A stretch of DNA of 36,893 bases from Paracoccaceae bacterium (GTDB lineage Bacteria; Pseudomonadota; Alphaproteobacteria; Rhodobacterales; Rhodobacteraceae): contig JALQTR010000198.1 of the NCBI GenBank assembly GCA_023260835.1, positions 1 to 36,893 on the forward strand, written 5' to 3'. The notes under the pieces are model-generated. The model worked only from the letters and a program-made list of their open reading frames with translations, did not search any database and had not been told where the DNA came from. The position numbers and the translations under genes were made by a program. Below are positions 32,728-36,893 of this stretch, one piece after another. Numbering within the stretch: the first letter of the stretch is position 1; each line of letters starts with the position of its first letter.

Positions 32728-33372
32728 TTATTTGCCGATTATATAGGCGTCTGGAAACCCATTTTCACGCAATACCACCAGCGCCTTTTGTGCGGCGGCC
32801 TTATCCGCAAAAGGACCGGCGCGCAGTAAATCGAGCTGACGCCCCGCCCGCGTGATCTTTCGCAAATCCGCAGGCAGTTTTTTATCACCCAGCATGGCCA
32901 AAGCCCGCTTTGTATTTTCAGGGTTGCCAAAAAGTGCCATTTGAATGCGTGGGCCTGCTGCAGCCGCAGGCGGTTCGGGTTGAACGGCTGGGGTCGCAGG
33001 TTCAGGGGCGGGCTGCACCTCGGGCTTCGGCTCTGGTTCTGTTGCTGGTTGCTGCACGGCAACAGGGGCTGTGGCCTCTGCCTCTTTGGGGGCTGGCGCA
33101 TCAGCTGGGACCGGGTTTTCGTCCACAACAGATGCCGCATCGGTTAGCGCAGACGCTTGTTGCGTTTGCATACCGGGCGCAGGACAGGGTGATCCCTCGC
33201 TCAGATCATAAACCGGCGCCCACCCCATTGTCCCATCAATTGTTATACGCACAAATGCACAGCCGTCTTTATTTGTGTAAAATCCATCTGCCGCATGAAC
33301 CGAACCGGACATAACGCCGAATGCGCAGATCGCACCCAAAAGGGGATATTTCAGTGCCTGAAAATGTGTCAT
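32728..33372 (-). CDS. exported SPOR-domain protein
   Basis: A 214-residue protein with a signal peptide (ALKYPLLGAICAFGVMSGSVHA), a short N-terminal globular part with two cysteines (KDGCAFVRI, GSPCPAPG), a proline/alanine/glutamate-rich linker (about 85-140), and a C-terminal SPOR-type domain (ITRAGRQLDLLRAGPFADKAAAQKAL). SPOR domains bind denuded septal peptidoglycan, so the protein may act at the division site. I chose ATG 33372 because AAAGGA lies six bases upstream; 33375 and 33390 are alternatives. Convergent with the M48-like gene, 6 bases apart. Confidence 0.78.
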   Translation of the reverse strand: MTHFQALKYPLLGAICAFGVMSGSVHAADGFYTNKDGCAFVRITIDGTMGWAPVYDLSEGSPCPAPGMQTQQASALTDAASVVDENPVPADAPAPKEAEATAPVAVQQPATEPEPKPEVQPAPEPATPAVQPEPPAAAAGPRIQMALFGNPENTKRALAMLGDKKLPADLRKITRAGRQLDLLRAGPFADKAAAQKALVVLRENGFPDAYIIGK

Positions 33373-33497
33373 CATTCGTCCTTTGCCCATTGGTCAGTGG
33401 CATGCCGTGTCTCACATTAAATCGCAGCGCATAAAATTGCCAGTGCTGGCTGATCAGCAATGCAAAAGAATTCCCTCTTACATTGGCGCACACATTA

Positions 33498-33511
33498 GTT
33501 TAACATTAAAC
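33498..33511. promoter_or_regulatory. palindrome GTTTAA-CA-TTAAAC upstream of maeB
   Basis: A perfect palindrome with two central bases, 22 bases before the maeB start codon, in an A+T-rich leader. It could be an operator, but A+T-rich palindromes arise easily by chance. Confidence 0.3.
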
Positions 33512-33533
33512 AAGTTTTAAATCGGAGCTCGAA

Positions 33534-35843
33534 ATGTCCCGCAAATCCAATGATGGCACCCCCAATCACGACACCAGCGCAGAAATGCTGCGCCGCGCAG
33601 CGCTGGATTATCATGCGCACCCAAAGCCGGGTAAATTGGAAATTCGCGCGACCAAACCCATGGCAAATGGCCGTGATTTGGCCCGCGCCTACAGTCCCGG
33701 GGTTGCCGAGGCCTGTTTGGAAATCAAATCAGACCCAACCACGGCCAACACCTACACGGCAAAGGGAAATCTGGTTGCCGTGATCAGCAACGGATCCGCC
33801 GTTTTGGGGCTGGGTAATATTGGCGCATTGGCGTCCAAACCCGTGATGGAGGGCAAGGCCGTCCTGTTTAAAAAATTCGCGGGCATTGATTGTTTTGATA
33901 TCGAGGTTAACGAAACAGAACCAGAAAAGCTGGCCGATATTGTCTGTGCGCTGGAACCCACATTTGGCGCGGTCAATCTGGAAGACATCAAAGCCCCCGA
34001 TTGTTTCATTGTTGAAAAACTGTGCCGGGAACGGATGAATATCCCTGTGTTCCACGACGACCAACACGGAACCGCCATCGTGGTGGGCGCGGCCATGCAA
34101 AACGCGCTGCATGTGGCGGGCAAAGCGATCGAGGATGTCAAAATCGTCTCAACCGGCGGCGGGGCCGCGGGGATTGCCTGCCTGAATATGTTGATAAAAC
34201 TGGGGGCAAAACGCGAAAACATTTACCTGTGTGATATCGAAGGGTTGGTCTATCAGGGCCGCGAAAAGGATATGACCGCGCAAAAGGCGGCTTTTGCACA
34301 GGGGGATCAGGCCGCGGGTTTGGCGGATGTGATTGCTGGCGCGGATGTATTTTTGGGCCTGTCTGGCCCCAATGTGTTAACCCCTGACATGGTGAAAACC
34401 ATGACGGCAAAGCCTGTGATCTTTGCACTGGCCAACCCAACGCCCGAAATCATGCCTGATTTGGCGCGCGAGGCGGCCCCCGATGCCATCATCGCCACAG
34501 GGCGCAGCGATTTCCCCAATCAGGTGAATAATGTTCTGTGCTTCCCATTCATCTTTCGCGGCGCATTGGATGTTGGTGCAACCGAAATCAATGACGCGAT
34601 GCAAATCGCCTGCGTCGAAGGCATTGCCGCGCTGGCCCGCGCAACCACCAGCGCCGAAGCCGCCGCCGCCTATCAGGGCGAACAGATGCAATTTGGGCCC
34701 GATTATCTGATCCCCAAACCGTTTGACCCACGGCTGTCCGCCGTTGTGTCATCCGCCGTGGCGCAGGCCGCGATGGACAGCGGCGTGGCCCGCCGCCCGA
34801 TTGCGGATATGGATGCCTATCGCGAAAGCCTGAACCATGCTGTGTTCAAATCTGCCCTGTTGATGCGGCCCGTTTTCGACGCCGCGCGCAAGGCCGCGCG
34901 CCGCATCGTCTTTGCCGAGGGCGAGGATGAGCGCGTGTTGCGCGCCGCCCAAGCCATCTTAGAAGAAACCACCGAACAGCCCATTCTGATCGGTCGCCCC
35001 GATGTAATTGATGCCCGCTGTGCGCGGCTGGGGTTATCGATCCGACCGGGCCAGGATTTCAACATTGTGAACCCGGAAAATGATCCGCGGTACCGCGATT
35101 ATTGGGAAAGCTATCACCAGATTATGGCCCGCCGCGGCGTCACCCCAGATTTGGCGCGCGCCATCATGCGCACCAATACAACTGCCATTGGGGCCGTTAT
35201 GGTGCATCGCGGCGAAGCCGACAGCCTGATCTGCGGCACTTTTGGGGAATACCGCTGGCATTTGAACTATGTCTCGCAGGTTTTGGGCAATGATGACTTG
35301 CAGCCCCATGGGGCGCTTTCGATGATGATTTTGGAAGATGGGCCTTTGTTCATTGCCGACACCCATGTGCGCGCCCTGCCCGCCCCGCATGAATTGGCCC
35401 GAACCGCCATTGGCGCGGCACGGCATGTGCGCCGGTTTGGGATTACCCCAAAGGTCGCCCTGTGTTCGCAAAGCCAGTTTGGCAATCAAGGCGAAGGCGG
35501 CGGCAAACGATTGCGCGACGCCATCGCCATCTTGGACAGCGAGGCGCGCGATTTCACCTATGAGGGCGAGATGAACGTGGATGCCGCGCTGGACCCAGAG
35601 CTGCGCGCCCGGCTGTTGCCCAACAACCGCTTGGATGGATCGGCGAATGTTCTGATCTTTGCCCATGCCGATGCCGCATCTGGCGTGCGCAACATCCTGA
35701 AGATGAAGGCCGGTGGGTTAGAGGTTGGCCCAATCTTGATGGGCATGGGCAACCGCGCGCATATTGTCACCCCATCCATCACCGCGCGGGGGCTGCTGAA
35801 TATGGCCGCCATTGCTGGCACCCCTGTCGCGCATTACGGCTGA
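33534..35843 (+). CDS. maeB: NADP-dependent malic enzyme with C-terminal phosphotransacetylase domain
   Basis: A 769-residue hybrid malic enzyme decarboxylating malate to pyruvate with NADP. The N-terminal malic domain shows ARAYSPGVAEACLEI and FHDDQHGTAIVVGAA (metal and malate site), the NAD(P)-fold shows STGGGAAGIACLNML, and ANPTPEIMPDLA follows. From about residue 445 a phosphate acetyltransferase-like domain follows (RRIVFAEGEDERVLRAAQ, then FLPN-like NRLDGSANVLIFAHADAASG). In MaeB enzymes this domain is regulatory, responding to acetyl-CoA, and usually lacks transferase activity. GGAG precedes ATG 33534. Proximity to prpE and PHA genes suits carbon-storage and acyl-CoA metabolism. Confidence 0.93.
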   Translation: MSRKSNDGTPNHDTSAEMLRRAALDYHAHPKPGKLEIRATKPMANGRDLARAYSPGVAEACLEIKSDPTTANTYTAKGNLVAVISNGSAVLGLGNIGALASKPVMEGKAVLFKKFAGIDCFDIEVNETEPEKLADIVCALEPTFGAVNLEDIKAPDCFIVEKLCRERMNIPVFHDDQHGTAIVVGAAMQNALHVAGKAIEDVKIVSTGGGAAGIACLNMLIKLGAKRENIYLCDIEGLVYQGREKDMTAQKAAFAQGDQAAGLADVIAGADVFLGLSGPNVLTPDMVKTMTAKPVIFALANPTPEIMPDLAREAAPDAIIATGRSDFPNQVNNVLCFPFIFRGALDVGATEINDAMQIACVEGIAALARATTSAEAAAAYQGEQMQFGPDYLIPKPFDPRLSAVVSSAVAQAAMDSGVARRPIADMDAYRESLNHAVFKSALLMRPVFDAARKAARRIVFAEGEDERVLRAAQAILEETTEQPILIGRPDVIDARCARLGLSIRPGQDFNIVNPENDPRYRDYWESYHQIMARRGVTPDLARAIMRTNTTAIGAVMVHRGEADSLICGTFGEYRWHLNYVSQVLGNDDLQPHGALSMMILEDGPLFIADTHVRALPAPHELARTAIGAARHVRRFGITPKVALCSQSQFGNQGEGGGKRLRDAIAILDSEARDFTYEGEMNVDAALDPELRARLLPNNRLDGSANVLIFAHADAASGVRNILKMKAGGLEVGPILMGMGNRAHIVTPSITARGLLNMAAIAGTPVAHYG

Positions 35844-35855
35844 TGCGATCACGAT

Positions 35856-35888
35856 ATTGCCGCAATTCGCCATCGAATTTGCGGCAAT
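35856..35888 (+). terminator. hairpin downstream of maeB, possible terminator
   Basis: ATTGCCGCAA and TTGCGGCAAT form a 10-base stem, extended by TTCG/CGAA after a one-base bulge, starting 12 bases after the maeB stop. No T-run follows, so it may be factor-dependent or a leader structure for prpE instead. Confidence 0.4.
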
Positions 35889-35975
35889 TCGTCCACGATA
35901 ACGCTATCAGTCTTGTGAAAAATCCCATTTGCGGCCATTGAAGGGGGAATTTCGACAAGTAAAAGGAATGCCCCC

Positions 35976-36893
35976 ATGGCCTACAGCGACATCTATAACC
36001 AGTGGAAAGCCGATCCAGAAGCGTTTTGGATGCAGCAGGCCGAAGCGATCACTTGGGATCAAAAGCCAAGCCATGCTTTGGACAGCAAGGGTAATAACCT
36101 GTATGACTGGTTTGCGGATGGGATGGTCAACACCTGTTATAATGCGGTGGATCGTCATGTCGAAAATGGCCGCGCCGATCAGACCGCGATCATTTACGAC
36201 AGCCCGATCACAGGGCGCAAAGACAGCATCACCTTTGCCCAGCTAAAGGATAAAACCGCGGCCTTGGCTGGCGCGCTGCGCGATAAGGGCGTGGTAAAGG
36301 GCGACCGCGTGATCATTTATATGCCCATGGTGCCAGAGGCATTGGTTGCCATGCTGGCCTGCGCCCGCATCGGCGCCATCCATTCAGTTGTGTTTGGGGG
36401 CTTTGCCGCGAATGAACTGGCCGTACGCATTGACGACGCACAGCCCAAGGCGATTTTGGCTGCCTCGTGCGGGTTAGAGCCAAACCGTGTGGTTGCTTAT
36501 ATGCCGCTGATTGAAGGCGCGATTGAACTGGCCACGCATAAGCCCGATTTCACCGTGATTTTACAGCGCGAAGAATGCATCGCCCCGCTGCGCGAAGGCC
36601 GCGATTTTGACTGGCATGATGTGCAATCTGGCACAACACCCGCCGATTGCGTTGCGGTCGAGGGGAACCATCCTGCCTATATCCTTTATACATCCGGCAC
36701 CACGGGCCAGCCAAAGGGCGTTGTGCGCCCCACGGGTGGGCATCTGGTCGCGCTGAATTGGTCGATGAAGAACCTGTATAATGTCGATCCCGGCGATGTG
36801 TTTTGGGCCGCATCCGATGTGGGCTGGGTCGTGGGCCCTAGCTATATCTGTTATGGGCCGCTGATCCACGGAAACACCACCATCGTGTTCGAG
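35976..36893 (+). CDS. prpE: propionyl-CoA synthetase, N-terminal part (cut by window end)
   Basis: The first 306 residues of an AMP-forming acyl-CoA ligase. The opening (DIYNQWKADPEAFW, LYDWFADGMVNTCYNAVDRHV) and VVRPTGGHLVALNWSMKNLY favour propionyl-CoA synthetase over acetyl-CoA synthetase, which has a longer N-terminus and different wording here. The ATP-binding loop YTSGTTGQPKGVV is near residue 233. The C-terminal domain with the acyl-adenylate lysine is outside the window. AAAAGGA precedes ATG 35976. It activates propionate for entry to methylmalonyl-CoA or methylcitrate routes. Confidence 0.9.
   Translation, partial: MAYSDIYNQWKADPEAFWMQQAEAITWDQKPSHALDSKGNNLYDWFADGMVNTCYNAVDRHVENGRADQTAIIYDSPITGRKDSITFAQLKDKTAALAGALRDKGVVKGDRVIIYMPMVPEALVAMLACARIGAIHSVVFGGFAANELAVRIDDAQPKAILAASCGLEPNRVVAYMPLIEGAIELATHKPDFTVILQREECIAPLREGRDFDWHDVQSGTTPADCVAVEGNHPAYILYTSGTTGQPKGVVRPTGGHLVALNWSMKNLYNVDPGDVFWAASDVGWVVGPSYICYGPLIHGNTTIVFE

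Noticed and set aside
32958-32969. CTGC-N4-GCAG palindrome resembling a PhaR site
   Set aside because: It is inside the SPOR-protein coding region in a proline/alanine-rich repeat-like segment, has a four-base spacer, and is far from any PHA gene.

Overview
The window looks like a chromosomal segment of a marine alphaproteobacterium of the Rhodobacteraceae (Roseobacter-type). The supporting signs are a circularly permuted two-piece tmRNA with the tag ANDNRAPVAMAA, a class I phaC/phaP/phaZ polyhydroxyalkanoate locus, a form II CO-dehydrogenase-like operon, a pyrrolysine-free MttB-family methyltransferase, and moderately high G+C coding sequence. I see no insertion sequence, integrase, CRISPR array, tRNA, rRNA or plasmid function. 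Most of the window is ordinary core and accessory metabolism.

Layout, left to right. 1-3979: the N-terminal part of a SUV3-like helicase gene (minus strand), then an SCP2-domain protein overlapping an alpha/beta hydrolase, then an M3 oligoendopeptidase. 4060-5188: permuted tmRNA gene tightly followed by a short-chain dehydrogenase. 5189-8178: a lower-G+C stretch with an RTX secreted protein built from three 109-residue super-repeats and no secretion genes beside it. 8179-14008 (minus): tgt, a class I glutamine amidotransferase-like hydrolase, and a coxS-coxL-coxM-type molybdenum hydroxylase operon. 14129-15679 (plus): SufT-like protein, SufA/IscA-like protein and tpiA. 15681-19657: PHA locus with phaP and phaC on the minus strand and phaZ divergent; three CTGC-N3-GCAG palindromes mark likely PhaR operators, but phaR itself is not next to phaP. 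19654-21219: MttB-family methyltransferase.

21310-29977 is a flagellar block split by a divergent regulatory region. The minus-strand arm is flhA-flhF-flhG-fliA plus an unknown 134-aa protein; the plus-strand arm is an LPP20/FlgP-like lipoprotein, a FlgT-like protein, flgA, flgM and a FlgN-like protein. Each arm is preceded by a sequence matching the sigma-54 -24/-12 promoter, one of them perfect. The combination FlhF/FlhG with FlgP/FlgT suggests a polar, Vibrio- or R. sphaeroides fla1-like flagellum rather than the common alphaproteobacterial CtrA-driven one. The FlhF here has lost recognisable G2/G3 GTPase motifs.

29978-36893: an acyl-CoA synthetase, a membrane protein that looks like an M48 peptidase with a destroyed HExxH site, a SPOR-domain protein, a malic enzyme-phosphotransacetylase fusion (MaeB type) and the start of propionyl-CoA synthetase (prpE), cut by the window end. 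PHA turnover, malic enzyme and propionyl-CoA synthetase together fit carbon storage and its recycling through acyl-CoA pools.
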